Shown: positions 1 through 11,172, numbered from the stretch's first letter. The stretch: DNA of 64,000 nt from Flavobacterium magnum (GCF_003055625.1 NZ_CP028811.1:1178001-1242000), one strand, 5' to 3'. The notes: generated by a model from the letters alone, not told the origin. A program made the numbers and translations.

Positions 1-11
1 CACAGTATTAT

Positions 12-818
12 ATGGAGGATAAGAGGATATTGTTTGTATCATCTGAAGTGGTGCCTTACCTGGCAGAAAATGAAGTTTCTTCAATGTCATATGATGTCCC
101 CAAAATGATTAATGATCAAGGCGGGCAGATTAGGATTTTCATGCCGAGATACGGCAATATCAACGAGCGCAGGCACCAGTTGCACGAAGTGATCAGGCTG
201 TCCGGAATGAATCTTGTCGTCAATGACCTGGACATGCCGCTCATCATTAAAGTGGCCTCGATACCAAAAGAGCGGATTCAGGTTTATTTTATCGATAACG
301 ATGAATACTTCAAGCGCAAGGCGACGTTCGCGGACGAAGAGGGCGTGTTGTATCCTGACAATGACGAGCGCGCTATTTTCTTTGCCAAAGGTGTGGTCGA
401 AACGGTAAAAAAGCTCAACTGGGTTCCTGACATCATCCATGTGCACGGCTGGCTCGCAGCCATGCTCCCGATTTACATGAAGCATTATTACAAGGATGAG
501 GCGTTGTTCGCCGACACCAAGATTGTAACCTCAGTGTATTCACAGCCTTTTGATGAGACGCTGAACATCGAAATGATCAACAAAGTCAAGTTTGACGGCA
601 TCCCCGGCGACGCCGTTTCCGATCTTGAAACCCCTACTTACGAAAACATCATCAGGGCATCCGTATTGCATTCTGACGCGGTAATCATTGCCTCTGAGAC
701 CATTTCCCCAAGTTTAACAAAATTTATAGAATCGTCGGGCAAACCTTTTTTACCTTTCGCCCCGAAAGACAAATTCGCAGCGGCTTACACCGATTTTTAC
801 AAAACAAAAGTGCTATAA
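12..818 (+). CDS. Glycogen/starch synthase catalytic-domain-like protein (half-length)
   Basis: The protein has 268 residues and resembles the N-terminal Rossmann half of GT5 glycogen/starch synthases: a start of the type RILFVSSEVVPYL, a PDIIHVHGW block near residue 140, and a later stretch of the kind that reads SDAVIIASETIS. Full glycogen synthases are about 470-490 residues and have a second Rossmann domain, which is missing here. The N-terminal Lys-x-Gly-Gly-Leu loop that binds ADP-glucose is replaced by LAENEVSSMS. I infer that it does not make glycogen and is a regulatory or structural remnant. It lies 17 bp upstream of a DUF4270 lipoprotein and glmS, so it is probably the first gene in this window of a cell-envelope operon. 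Its promoter is outside the window. The family assignment is good; the function is unknown. Confidence 0.75.
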   Translation: MEDKRILFVSSEVVPYLAENEVSSMSYDVPKMINDQGGQIRIFMPRYGNINERRHQLHEVIRLSGMNLVVNDLDMPLIIKVASIPKERIQVYFIDNDEYFKRKATFADEEGVLYPDNDERAIFFAKGVVETVKKLNWVPDIIHVHGWLAAMLPIYMKHYYKDEALFADTKIVTSVYSQPFDETLNIEMINKVKFDGIPGDAVSDLETPTYENIIRASVLHSDAVIIASETISPSLTKFIESSGKPFLPFAPKDKFAAAYTDFYKTKVL

Positions 819-835
819 ATTATTCCTGATTACCC

Positions 836-2527
836 ATGAATTACAACACATTGAGACCACTCGTCCTGTTGACGATTATGACCGCCTTTTTTGCATCTTG
901 CGATAAGGATTATAACGACATAGGGACTGATGTGATCGGTGAGGACCATTTCCTCGTTGACAAATATACCGGCGCGACGGTGGTTGCAGTTGACAAATCC
1001 ACCGGCGTGGTACAGTCGAACAACCTTCCGGTGAATCCGCTGGGCATTTATGATAACCCCACGTTTGGCGTAACCAAGGCGGCATTCGTAACGCAGCTTG
1101 AAATCGATATCACCAACCTGAATACAAAAATCGGGAACAACGCCGTCGTAGACAGCGTGTACATGTCAATCCCTTATTTCAGCACCCGGACCGGCACTGC
1201 CGACGGGGCAAGCACGTACGAGCTGGATTCGATTTACGGCGGAGGGAAAATGAAGCTTAAAATTTTCGAAAATGGTTATTTCCTGAATGATCTGGATCCT
1301 TCCACGGGATTTGAGGACACACAGGCGTTTTACAACGATGATCCGAATATCGAAAGCTACAAAAGGGGAGCCGCATCCCATACTGATGGCACATCGATTG
1401 CAAACGGGATGCAGTTAAACGATGCGATGGCCAATGCAACAGATTTCACGGATGACCATTTTTCATTCAGCAACAAAGAGGTAATTTCCACTACGACAAA
1501 CGACGATGGCGAGCAGGTCATCTCAAGATCAGTGCCTGCCATGCGGATGAGGCTAAACAAGGATTTCTTCCAGAAGAAGATACTTAACGCGCCTGCGGCA
1601 ATGATTGCGACCAATGCGTCGTTCAGGGACTATTTCCGCGGACTTTATTTTAAGATGGAAGATGACGACACAAGCGACGGCACAAGCATGGCAATGATGG
1701 ATTTCTCGAAAGGAACCGTAAATATTGCCTACACCGAGGACAAGATTATCCGGAACAAGGCCAATACGGCGGACAGCCTCACGCGGGTGCCGAAAAAGTA
1801 TGTACTGAATCTCAGGGGAAATACCATCAGCCTGCAGCAGCATAGCGGCACGGCCGATTACAACGCAGCGTTGGCATCAACCAATACCACGGTAGGCGAT
1901 GAAAAACTTTATCTTAAAGGCGGGCAGGGTTCTATCGCAGTGATCGATTTGTTCGGTCCGGGCGAACTTGAAGCGATACGCAGCAAAAAATGGCTGATCA
2001 ATGAAGCGAACCTGACCTTTTATATTGACCGTGAAAGCATGAAATCAGATGAAGGCAGCGGCGTTGCGAAGCCGGCAGAACCGGAACGGCTGTATCTTTA
2101 TGACCTCACTAACAAACGTCCATTATATGATTATGCCACTGATGGTACGACAAATTCTACAAAGCCAAAGTTTGCCAAAATCATCCATGACGGGATTATA
2201 CAGCGTGAAGAAGTCAAAGGCCGTGGCGTGAAATACAGGGTCAGGATTACCAACCACCTCAGGAACCTGATCAGGAATGACTCGACAAACGTGCGCATCG
2301 GATTGGCGGTGACCGAATCAATCAACATTATTTCGAACGCTAAGCTTAAAAATCCTGCGACACTTCCTTTGCCATTTACAAATACTTCCACTACATTTGA
2401 CAGGTTGCCATCGGCCGCCGTGATACACCCTTTAGGTACAGTGCTTTGGGGAAGTGCCCCAACGGTTGCTGAGGATAAACGACTGAAACTCGAAATTTAT
2501 TACACGGAACAAACTAACACGAATTAA
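836..2527 (+). CDS. DUF4270 family lipoprotein
   Basis: A 563-residue secreted lipoprotein. The signal peptide ends in a lipobox (FFASC, Cys near residue 22) followed by acidic residues (DKDYND), as in exported Bacteroidota lipoproteins. The rest is a long beta-rich domain typical of DUF4270 proteins, including repeated predictions of the kind YLKGGQGS and a late RVRITNHLRNLI stretch. The family occurs in Bacteroidota and has no established biochemical role that I know of. It sits 17 bp after the glycogen-synthase-like gene and 5 bp before glmS, so the three are almost certainly co-transcribed. This placement suggests an envelope role, which is inference. Confidence 0.82.
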   Translation: MNYNTLRPLVLLTIMTAFFASCDKDYNDIGTDVIGEDHFLVDKYTGATVVAVDKSTGVVQSNNLPVNPLGIYDNPTFGVTKAAFVTQLEIDITNLNTKIGNNAVVDSVYMSIPYFSTRTGTADGASTYELDSIYGGGKMKLKIFENGYFLNDLDPSTGFEDTQAFYNDDPNIESYKRGAASHTDGTSIANGMQLNDAMANATDFTDDHFSFSNKEVISTTTNDDGEQVISRSVPAMRMRLNKDFFQKKILNAPAAMIATNASFRDYFRGLYFKMEDDDTSDGTSMAMMDFSKGTVNIAYTEDKIIRNKANTADSLTRVPKKYVLNLRGNTISLQQHSGTADYNAALASTNTTVGDEKLYLKGGQGSIAVIDLFGPGELEAIRSKKWLINEANLTFYIDRESMKSDEGSGVAKPAEPERLYLYDLTNKRPLYDYATDGTTNSTKPKFAKIIHDGIIQREEVKGRGVKYRVRITNHLRNLIRNDSTNVRIGLAVTESINIISNAKLKNPATLPLPFTNTSTTFDRLPSAAVIHPLGTVLWGSAPTVAEDKRLKLEIYYTEQTNTN

Positions 2528-2532
2528 GGATT

Positions 2533-4377
2533 ATGTGCGGAATTGTAGGTTATATCGGACATAGGGAGGCTTATCCCATTATTATAAAAGGCCTTAAAAG
2601 GCTTGAGTACAGGGGGTATGACAGTGCCGGCGTGATGCTGTACGATGGCGACAGCCTTAAACTTTCCAAAACAAAGGGAAAAGTGTCTGATCTTGAAGAG
2701 CGTGCCAAACAAATGACTACCAATGGTACCATCGGTATCGGCCACACCCGCTGGGCGACCCATGGCGTGCCGAACGATATCAATTCGCACCCACATCTTT
2801 CCAATTCCGGAAACCTCGCCATTATCCATAACGGGATCATAGAAAATTATGAGCCGCTCAAGAAGGAGCTTATTAAAAGAGGATACACCTTTCAATCTGA
2901 TACCGATACTGAAGTACTGGTCAACCTGATTGAGGAAGTCCAGAAAAAAGAAAACCTCAAGCTGGGCAAAGCGGTCCAGGTTGCATTGAACCAAGTTGTA
3001 GGTGCGTACGCCATCGCTGTGTTTGATAAACAAAACCCGGATGAAATCGTGGCCGCGCGTCTCGGTAGCCCGCTGGCAATCGGCGTGGGTGAGGATGAGT
3101 TTTTCATTGCGTCAGATGCCTCGCCATTCATCGAATATACTTCAAACGCCGTATACCTTGAAGACGAGGAAATGGCCATCGTAAGGTTGCATAAGCCGCT
3201 GAAGATCAGGAAAATCAAGGATGATACTTTGGTTGATCCCTACGTGCAGGAACTGCAGCTGAACCTGGAGCAGATTGAGAAAGACGGTTATGACCACTTT
3301 ATGCTCAAGGAAATCTACGAGCAGCCCAACGTCATCAGGGATACATACCGAGGCAGGCTTTTAGCCAATGAGGGCATCATCAAGATGGCAGGAGTTGAGG
3401 ACAATCTCGAGAAATTCCTCAACGCCGAACGGATTTTGATTGTAGCCTGCGGTACGTCATGGCATGCGGGTCTGGTAGCCGAATACATTCTTGAAGAATT
3501 CACGCGGATTCCTGTTGAAGTAGAGTATGCTTCTGAGTTCAGGTACCGTAACCCAATCATCAATAAGTCAGATGTCGTGATTGCCATTTCGCAATCCGGT
3601 GAAACAGCAGATACGCTTGCGGCAATAAAATTGTCAAAAGAAAAAGGAGCGTTTGTTTTCGGTGTCTGTAATGTGGTCGGATCTTCCATTTCGAGAGAGA
3701 CGCATGCAGGAGCTTATACCCATGCCGGACCTGAAATAGGCGTGGCCTCAACCAAGGCTTTTACAACACAGATTACCATATTGACTTTGATCGCATTGCG
3801 CCTGGCGAAGGCCAAAGGGACTTTATCACATACCGATTTCCACCGCTACCTGCAGGAACTTGAAATCATCCCGGAGAAAGTCGCCGAAGCGCTCCTCACC
3901 AATGATAAAGCCAAAGAGATCGCGGCAAGATTCAAAGATGCGCCCAATTGCCTTTACCTTGGGCGTGGCTACAACTTTCCGGTAGCGCTGGAAGGAGCAT
4001 TAAAATTAAAAGAGATTTCTTACATACATGCTGAAGGCTATCCGGCTGCAGAGATGAAGCATGGACCAATCGCGCTGATCGACGAGCTGATGCCGGTAAT
4101 CGTCATTGCGCCAAAACAGGGACACTACGATAAGGTGGTAAGTAACATCCAGGAAATCAAGTCGCGCAGTGGTAAAATTATTGCGGTAGTGACCAAAGGC
4201 GACACGCAGGTGAGGGAACTCGCGGATTATGTTATCGAAATTCCTGACACCTCCGACGCGTTATCGCCGCTGCTCACCACTATTCCGCTGCAATTGCTGT
4301 CGTACCATATTGCCGTAATGCGCAATTGCAACGTCGACCAGCCGCGTAATTTGGCGAAATCAGTTACGGTGGAATAA
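2533..4377 (+). CDS. glmS: Glutamine--fructose-6-phosphate aminotransferase (isomerizing)
   Basis: Makes glucosamine-6-phosphate from fructose-6-phosphate and glutamine, the entry step to UDP-GlcNAc for peptidoglycan and LPS; cytoplasmic. The 614 residues match the family length. The protein begins MCGIVGYIG, so Cys2 is the N-terminal nucleophile of the glutamine amidotransferase domain (about residues 1-220), with the GHTRWATHG block following. Two SIS sugar-isomerase domains follow; ACGTSWHAG and SQSGETADT lie in the first and EGALKLKEISY in the second. The C terminus ends in AKSVTVE, as usual for GlmS. It is the last gene of the operon, followed by a strong terminator. No glmS ribozyme is visible, as there are only 5 bp upstream of the start. 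Confidence 0.97.
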   Translation: MCGIVGYIGHREAYPIIIKGLKRLEYRGYDSAGVMLYDGDSLKLSKTKGKVSDLEERAKQMTTNGTIGIGHTRWATHGVPNDINSHPHLSNSGNLAIIHNGIIENYEPLKKELIKRGYTFQSDTDTEVLVNLIEEVQKKENLKLGKAVQVALNQVVGAYAIAVFDKQNPDEIVAARLGSPLAIGVGEDEFFIASDASPFIEYTSNAVYLEDEEMAIVRLHKPLKIRKIKDDTLVDPYVQELQLNLEQIEKDGYDHFMLKEIYEQPNVIRDTYRGRLLANEGIIKMAGVEDNLEKFLNAERILIVACGTSWHAGLVAEYILEEFTRIPVEVEYASEFRYRNPIINKSDVVIAISQSGETADTLAAIKLSKEKGAFVFGVCNVVGSSISRETHAGAYTHAGPEIGVASTKAFTTQITILTLIALRLAKAKGTLSHTDFHRYLQELEIIPEKVAEALLTNDKAKEIAARFKDAPNCLYLGRGYNFPVALEGALKLKEISYIHAEGYPAAEMKHGPIALIDELMPVIVIAPKQGHYDKVVSNIQEIKSRSGKIIAVVTKGDTQVRELADYVIEIPDTSDALSPLLTTIPLQLLSYHIAVMRNCNVDQPRNLAKSVTVE

Positions 4378-4399
4378 ATTTTACTACGTTAACACACAC

Positions 4400-4428
4400 A
4401 AAGGCGGGATTTTTTCCTGCCTTTTTTT
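4400..4428 (+). terminator. Intrinsic terminator of glmS operon
   Basis: AAAGGCGGG and CCTGCCTTT form a nine-pair stem with one G-U pair around an ATTTTTT loop. The right arm runs into a T tract. Confidence 0.85.
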
Positions 4429-4591
4429 GTGCCCTCACATTGCGTTTTCTTCATAAATCGGACTGTTTAATATGTATGCATAGTATTTAATGTAAGCGCG
4501 TTACCAAATTGTTAAGGAAAATTTAAAAAATCGATATTGTCGTGTTATATTCAGAAAAAAACCAAAAAACTGACGATACTTAAATTTTTAT

Positions 4592-4622
4592 TTGATTTTA
4601 TTACCGATATTAAAATTCTTTG
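4592..4622 (+). promoter_or_regulatory. Weak candidate promoter for the TonB-dependent receptor
   Basis: TTG at 4592 is followed after 20 bp by ATTCTTTG, which matches the TTTG half of the Bacteroidota -7 box but not the TA. Transcription would start about 30 bp before the receptor gene. The rest of the 280-bp gap after glmS is AT-rich and shows only the glmS terminator. Confidence 0.3.
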
Positions 4623-4657
4623 TACATTGTCGGGGTAAACTAACAAAAACATAACCA

Positions 4658-7492
4658 ATGAAAGTGTATTTATTTATTTTGTCATTGTTCTTTTGCAGCA
4701 TTTCTTTTGCGCAAAGTTCAATTTCGGGAACCGTAACCGATGGCAACGGACTGCCTGTGCCAGGAGCGAGCGTCGCTGTAATGGGAGACGCTACCGGTAC
4801 GATTACTGACTCTGACGGAAAATTCTCGCTTCGGACGTCACAGATGCCGCCCTTTTCCGTTCAGGTGAGTAATGTAGGGTTCACGACGCAGACCGTGCAG
4901 GTCACTTCAGCCAGTCAAAAGCTCAGCGTCAGCTTGCAGGAAGAGGAGACCAAACTTAATGAAATTGTCATTTCGGCTTCGAGGACGCCTGAAAGGGTGT
5001 TGGAGTCGCCGGTTACTATTGAACGGATGAATGCGCAGGACATCAGGAATACCACGTCTGCAACGTTCTACGATGGTTTGGAAAACCTTAAGGAAGTACA
5101 CTTTAATACCAGCAGTCTCTCCTTTAAATCAATCAACACGCGCGGTTTCGCAACGGTTGCCAACACGCGTTTTATGCAATTGGTTGACGGTATGGACAAC
5201 TCTTCGCCGGCATTGAATTTCGTTTTAGGGAATTTAATCGGTATCTCCGATCTTGATGCAGCCAACGTCGAGTTGCTTCCCGGCGCGTCTTCGGCGCTTT
5301 ACGGGGCAAACGCATTCAACGGGATCCTGTTCATGAATAGCAAAAGCCCGTTTACAAATCAGGGCATCAGTTTCTATTATAAACGAGGCGAAACGTCACA
5401 GGATGTTGCGGGTACCAATGAATTTCATGATTTCGGCATCAGGGCGGCTCATGCTTTCAGCGATACCTTTGCAGGAAAAGCGAATTTCACCTATATGAAA
5501 GGCACCGAATGGATCGCCGCAGATGCTACGGATACCGGCGCCAATCCGGAAGGCCTGTCGCCAAATCCAAATTATGACGGACTCAACCTTTACGGTGATG
5601 AGGTGTCAACAAATATTAAGGATGTCGGCAAGACGCTGGCTTCGCTGGGGTTGATCCCTGCCAGTGCCGTCAACATCCTGCCTAATTACAATGTGGCCAG
5701 GACCGGTTACAGGGAGCAGGATCTGACTGACAATAAGATCAGGAGCGTAAAAGCGGATTTTTCTTTGCATTTCCGTCCTTGGGCGAATGATGTGGAATTC
5801 ATTCTTCAGCACAAGCTCGGATTTGGGAATACGATTTATCAGGGAGCCAACCGTTATGCGCTTAAAGATTTCTACATGAACCAGACCCGTTTCGAAGTGA
5901 AGGCTAAAAACTTTTTCGTAAGGGCTTACATGACTACTGAGGATGCCGGAAACTCCTACGATATGCGTTTTGCAGCGTGGAATGTCAACCGTGCCTGGAA
6001 AGATGACAGCACCTGGTTCGGACAATATGCCGGGGCTTATATTCAGGCCACGCTTGCCGGGCAAGCTCCGGAAACGGCCCATGCAATCGCCAGAGGAGTG
6101 GCAGATACCGGACGCTTCCTCCCCGGTTCCACCCAGTTCAACAATGCGCTGGCCGGTGTTATTGACAATCCGGACCTTACAGAAGGCGCTAAATTCATCG
6201 ACAGGTCTAAATTGTACCATTCTGATGTAAATTATAATTTCAAGGATCTCGTGAAATTTGCCGAAATCCAGCTCGGAGGTTCCTTCAGGCAATACGAAAT
6301 GAACTCGGCAGGAACAATTTTTACAGATTTTGATGGCCCCATCCGTTACGATGAGTATGGTGCCTATACGCAGGTTACTAAAAAATTCCTAACGGATGAG
6401 CGCCTGAAATTCACAGGTTCTGTTCGCTATGACAAAAGCCAGAATTTTGATGGTTTCGTTTCGCCAAGGGTGGCTTTCGTATACTCTGCCGGCGCAGACA
6501 AGAAACATAATTTCCGCCTGTCGTACCAGACCGGTTTCCGAAATCCTACGACACAGGACCAATACATCGGACTTGATCTCGGGCCTTTTGCATTGATCGG
6601 TTCGGCACCGGACAACCTGACCAGGTACGTGGAAACACGCACAAACAGTGCCGCTGGTGCAGCTATTGCAGGGAACGGTCCTGTCTCCACGCTTTCAGGA
6701 GTGCAGGCATATAACAATTCTTATACTATCCCATCAGTACAGGCTTTTGGCGCGGCATTGGCTGCAAATCCCGGTGACCTTGCCGGCGCGGCGGCCTTGC
6801 TTGATGTCGCCGAAATCGGATTGGTAAAACCGGAAAGGGTTCAGGCTTTTGAACTTGGCTACCGTGCCGTTGTAAAAAATGACCTTTCGGTCGATGTCAG
6901 CACCTACTACAATATTTACAACGACTTCCTGAGCCAGGCAAGGGTGTTTACGCCTTACTATGGTCTGGTGGGCAACGATGTGACAAACCCTGAAAACCTG
7001 AAGTCCTATCAGGCGCTGATCAACGGCGACAGAAGGGTATACCAGATTTATACGAACTCTAAAGCCCAGGTAACATCTTTAGGTTTCGGTATCGGCGTTT
7101 CGAAAAAAGTATACAGGGATTTCGAAGTAGGGGTGAATTACAATTATGCCGAATTTAGTTTTGACCAGGCTGAAGACCCAAGTTTTATCCCCGGATTTAA
7201 CACGCCGAAGCACAGGATCAAAGGTTCCTTCGGAAACTCGAAATTGTTTAAGAATTTTGGGTTTAACATGAACGTAAGGTACAATACCGCATACCTTTGG
7301 CAGTCTTCATTCGCCGACGGCATGGTGCCTGAAAACACCGTATTTGATGCTCAGGTCAATTACGCGATCCCATACCTCAAATCAGTGCTTAAAGTAGGTG
7401 CAACCAACCTTTTCGGAAAAGACTACATCCAGGTAATCGGTGCAGGGGCCATCGGCCAGCAATGGTTTGCCTCATTGACAATCAATCCATAA
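4658..7492 (+). CDS. TonB-dependent outer-membrane receptor with carboxypeptidase-like N-terminal domain
   Basis: A 944-residue outer-membrane active transporter. A signal peptide (about residues 1-19, ending SISFAQ) is followed by a carboxypeptidase-regulatory-like beta-sandwich (GTVTDGNGLPVPGASV and FSL strands, about residues 22-105), then a plug domain (LNEIVISASRTPERV to about residue 225, with ELLPGASSALYGANAFNG). The remainder is a 22-strand-type barrel ending in a typical beta strand (WFASLTINP). Energy would come from TonB-ExbBD, which is not in this window. The next gene, 25 bp downstream, is an SGNH-hydrolase lipoprotein, so the pair may work as hydrolase plus importer. It lacks a SusD partner. 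The ligand cannot be told from sequence. Confidence 0.92.
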   Translation: MKVYLFILSLFFCSISFAQSSISGTVTDGNGLPVPGASVAVMGDATGTITDSDGKFSLRTSQMPPFSVQVSNVGFTTQTVQVTSASQKLSVSLQEEETKLNEIVISASRTPERVLESPVTIERMNAQDIRNTTSATFYDGLENLKEVHFNTSSLSFKSINTRGFATVANTRFMQLVDGMDNSSPALNFVLGNLIGISDLDAANVELLPGASSALYGANAFNGILFMNSKSPFTNQGISFYYKRGETSQDVAGTNEFHDFGIRAAHAFSDTFAGKANFTYMKGTEWIAADATDTGANPEGLSPNPNYDGLNLYGDEVSTNIKDVGKTLASLGLIPASAVNILPNYNVARTGYREQDLTDNKIRSVKADFSLHFRPWANDVEFILQHKLGFGNTIYQGANRYALKDFYMNQTRFEVKAKNFFVRAYMTTEDAGNSYDMRFAAWNVNRAWKDDSTWFGQYAGAYIQATLAGQAPETAHAIARGVADTGRFLPGSTQFNNALAGVIDNPDLTEGAKFIDRSKLYHSDVNYNFKDLVKFAEIQLGGSFRQYEMNSAGTIFTDFDGPIRYDEYGAYTQVTKKFLTDERLKFTGSVRYDKSQNFDGFVSPRVAFVYSAGADKKHNFRLSYQTGFRNPTTQDQYIGLDLGPFALIGSAPDNLTRYVETRTNSAAGAAIAGNGPVSTLSGVQAYNNSYTIPSVQAFGAALAANPGDLAGAAALLDVAEIGLVKPERVQAFELGYRAVVKNDLSVDVSTYYNIYNDFLSQARVFTPYYGLVGNDVTNPENLKSYQALINGDRRVYQIYTNSKAQVTSLGFGIGVSKKVYRDFEVGVNYNYAEFSFDQAEDPSFIPGFNTPKHRIKGSFGNSKLFKNFGFNMNVRYNTAYLWQSSFADGMVPENTVFDAQVNYAIPYLKSVLKVGATNLFGKDYIQVIGAGAIGQQWFASLTINP

Positions 7493-7517
7493 TCCATCAA
7501 TATAAAAAGTTTCAATC

Positions 7518-8981
7518 ATGATAAAAAATTTCAAATGGCTGCTTTTGCTTTCGCTCAGTATTACGGCGTGCAGCAGCGATGATGACAATGGTGAGGCGCC
7601 GGTAGTTGTTACATCGGGCACTGCGGATTTCTCTAAATATGTGGCCCTCGGCGATTCGTTTGCGGCCGGATACAGTGACAATGCGCTGTTCAAGGCCGGG
7701 CAGGAGAACTCGTATCCAAATATCCTTTCACAGCAATTTGCACTTGCGGGTGGCGGCATTTTTACGAGCCCACTTATGGCCGATGACCTTGGCGGATTTT
7801 CAATGGGTGGCATGCAGATACCGCAATTCCCGACGCGGCTTTATTTCAACGCCGCCACGAGCACACCGATGAACGTAGCCGGGATTTCCGCAACGGCTAT
7901 CGACGCGCATGTAACGGGACCTATTAATAATCTGGGTGTGCCGGGAGCGAAGAGTTTTCATCTTCTGGCTTCTGGTTACGGTCAGGCCAACCCATATTTT
8001 CGAAGGTTTGCCTCGGCTGCCGATGCGTCTGTGCTTGGAGATGCCGTAGCGCAATCCCCAACTTTCTTCTCATTGTGGATCGGCGGGAACGATGTCCTGG
8101 CCTATGCCACTTCCGGCGGAAGCGGCATGAATCAGACGGGAAACCCAAATTTCGCCACTTATGGCAATTCGGATATCACTGACCCGGGCGTTTTTGCTTT
8201 TGCTTACAATCAGATTCTCAGCGCACTCGCCGTGAACGGTACCAAGGGCGTCGTGGCTAACCTGCCTTACATCAATGCTCTGCCGTTTTTTACCACAGTA
8301 CCATACAATCCGGTTCCACTGGAAGCGAATACCGCAGCACTGCTCAACGGTGCCAATGGTTACGGGCAGTATAACGCCGGAATCCAGTTTGCAAAATCGC
8401 AGGGTCTGATTTCACAGGCTGAAGCTGACAGGAGGACGATTGCATTCCATGCCGGTGCCGGGAACGCGGTCGTAATGAACGACAGTTACCTGACAAATCT
8501 TTCTGCATTCGGAATTCCATCATACCGGCAGGCGACTTCCGATGATTTTATTGTGCTTCCAGCCCGTGCGTTCATCGGTACGCAGGTGAATGGAAACCCT
8601 TTGCAGGTCAACGGCGTTTCTGTTCCCCTGGCTGACAACTGGGTGCTTTCGAAAGAGGAAGTGGCCGAGGTGAAAACGGCTACCGATGCATACAATGCGA
8701 TTATCGAAGCCGCTGCCAATGAAAAAGGACTGGCGTTGGTGGACACAAAAACAATCCTCGCACAGCTTGCAAACGGCGGTATCGTAAGCGACAGTTTTAC
8801 GCTGACCTCGACTTATGTGACCGGTGGTACGTTCTCCCTTGACGGAATCCACCCGAGTCCACGTGGCTACGCGTTCATCGCCAACATGTTCGCTGACGCA
8901 ATCAATGCCAAGTACGGCTCGAACCTGCCTGGTGTCAACCTGGGCGACTACCGTATTTTGTACCCGCAGGCGTTTCAATAA
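7518..8981 (+). CDS. SGNH/GDSL-family hydrolase lipoprotein
   Basis: A 487-residue lipoprotein with lipobox SITAC followed by SSDDD, an acidic tract like the surface-export signals of Bacteroidota lipoproteins. Catalytic blocks of SGNH esterases are present: block I GDSFAAGY (Ser nucleophile, near residue 47), block III GGNDVL, and block V DGIHPSPRGY with the Asp-x-x-His pair near the C terminus. It is longer than simple GDSL esterases (about 200-250 residues) because of insertions between blocks. It would cleave an ester (acylated glycan, lipid or similar) at the cell surface. It follows the TonB receptor by 25 bp and precedes a strong terminator, so the two form one unit. The substrate is unknown. 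Confidence 0.9.
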   Translation: MIKNFKWLLLLSLSITACSSDDDNGEAPVVVTSGTADFSKYVALGDSFAAGYSDNALFKAGQENSYPNILSQQFALAGGGIFTSPLMADDLGGFSMGGMQIPQFPTRLYFNAATSTPMNVAGISATAIDAHVTGPINNLGVPGAKSFHLLASGYGQANPYFRRFASAADASVLGDAVAQSPTFFSLWIGGNDVLAYATSGGSGMNQTGNPNFATYGNSDITDPGVFAFAYNQILSALAVNGTKGVVANLPYINALPFFTTVPYNPVPLEANTAALLNGANGYGQYNAGIQFAKSQGLISQAEADRRTIAFHAGAGNAVVMNDSYLTNLSAFGIPSYRQATSDDFIVLPARAFIGTQVNGNPLQVNGVSVPLADNWVLSKEEVAEVKTATDAYNAIIEAAANEKGLALVDTKTILAQLANGGIVSDSFTLTSTYVTGGTFSLDGIHPSPRGYAFIANMFADAINAKYGSNLPGVNLGDYRILYPQAFQ

Positions 8982-8998
8982 ATCCTCAGGCAACGTAT

Positions 8999-9032
8999 AA
9001 AAAAACCATTCCAGCCAGGAATGGTTTTTTTT
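8999..9032 (+). terminator. Intrinsic terminator after the SGNH lipoprotein gene
   Basis: AAAAACCATTCC and GGAATGGTTTTT form a perfect 12-pair stem with an AGCC loop and a trailing T tract. The stem is symmetrical enough to work in both directions. Confidence 0.9.
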
Positions 9033-9198
9033 ACCCTGAATGGGCAATTATTGCAGTACAGTCAGAAGCAAGCACAATGATGGCACTCAAGCGGCAGTAG
9101 GTCTTAACACTCGCGTACAAATTGACGCAATAAAGCAGTATTCACTCTGCAAAGCAGATAATCCTGCAACAACCGCATATTTTTTTATCAAAAAATTA

Positions 9199-9228
9199 TT
9201 GATTTTATATTTTAAAAAATTATCTTTG
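9199..9228 (+). promoter_or_regulatory. Promoter of atpD-atpC
   Basis: TTG (9199-9201), a 19-bp spacer, then TATCTTTG (9221-9228): an exact match to the Bacteroidota -33/-7 promoter. Transcription would start near 9232, giving a leader of about 70 nt before atpD. The leader holds two overlapping hairpins that exclude each other (CAGGT with ACCTG, or AAAAAAC with GTTTTTT). Confidence 0.85.
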
Positions 9229-9298
9229 CACTCGGAAAAAACAGGTGTTTTTTACCTGCTTGCTCCCGAACCTAAATAGCTATTTAATAAATACATAA

Positions 9299-10810
<1,512 letters not shown>

Positions 10811-10837
10811 AATTGTAGTTGGCAGTATTCGGTCGCA

Positions 10838-10865
10838 GACTGTAAGCTGTAAACAGTAAACTAAA
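10838..10865 (+). repeat. Degenerate 7-bp tandem repeat between atpD and atpC
   Basis: Four consecutive heptamers (GACTGTA, AGCTGTA, AACAGTA, AACTAAA) fill the 3' half of the 60-bp spacer, which is unusually long for an atpD-atpC junction. Similar arrays occur at 23344, 29920 and 30899. Confidence 0.6.
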
Positions 10866-10870
10866 AAAAT

Positions 10871-11152
10871 ATGATTTTAGAAATAGTTTCTCCGGAAGCC
10901 TCCCTTTTTAAAGGTGAAGTCACTTCAGTGACATTGCCGGGTGTAGACGGTTCTTTTCAGATCCTGAACCACCACGCGCCTATCGTCTCCATCCTGAAGG
11001 CCGGTGACGTGAAGATTGTGGCAAATAGCTTCAACATCGGAAAAGAAGTTGCGGATCGTTTCGAGAAAGTAGACAACAACACCTACCGTTTGTCGATCAA
11101 CTCGGGCACTATCGAAATGAATGACAACAAAGTGATTGTATTGGCCGACTAA
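10871..11152 (+). CDS. atpC: F1Fo ATP synthase subunit epsilon (short form)
   Basis: A 93-residue epsilon subunit that links the F1 rotor to the catalytic hexamer. The whole protein is the N-terminal beta-sandwich domain (LEIVSPEASLFKGEV, then LPGVDGSFQILNHHAPIVS). The C-terminal two-helix inhibitory domain found in the 130-140-residue enzymes is absent, as is common in Bacteroidota, so inhibition of ATP hydrolysis by that domain is not expected. It is co-transcribed with atpD and followed by a terminator. Confidence 0.95.
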   Translation: MILEIVSPEASLFKGEVTSVTLPGVDGSFQILNHHAPIVSILKAGDVKIVANSFNIGKEVADRFEKVDNNTYRLSINSGTIEMNDNKVIVLAD

Positions 11153-11172
11153 GCCGATCCGATATATAATAG

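Noticed and set aside
9040..9279. A 79-codon open frame between the SGNH terminator and atpD
   Set aside because: It runs through the consensus atpD promoter and its leader, has no recognisable protein features, and lies in AT-rich DNA.
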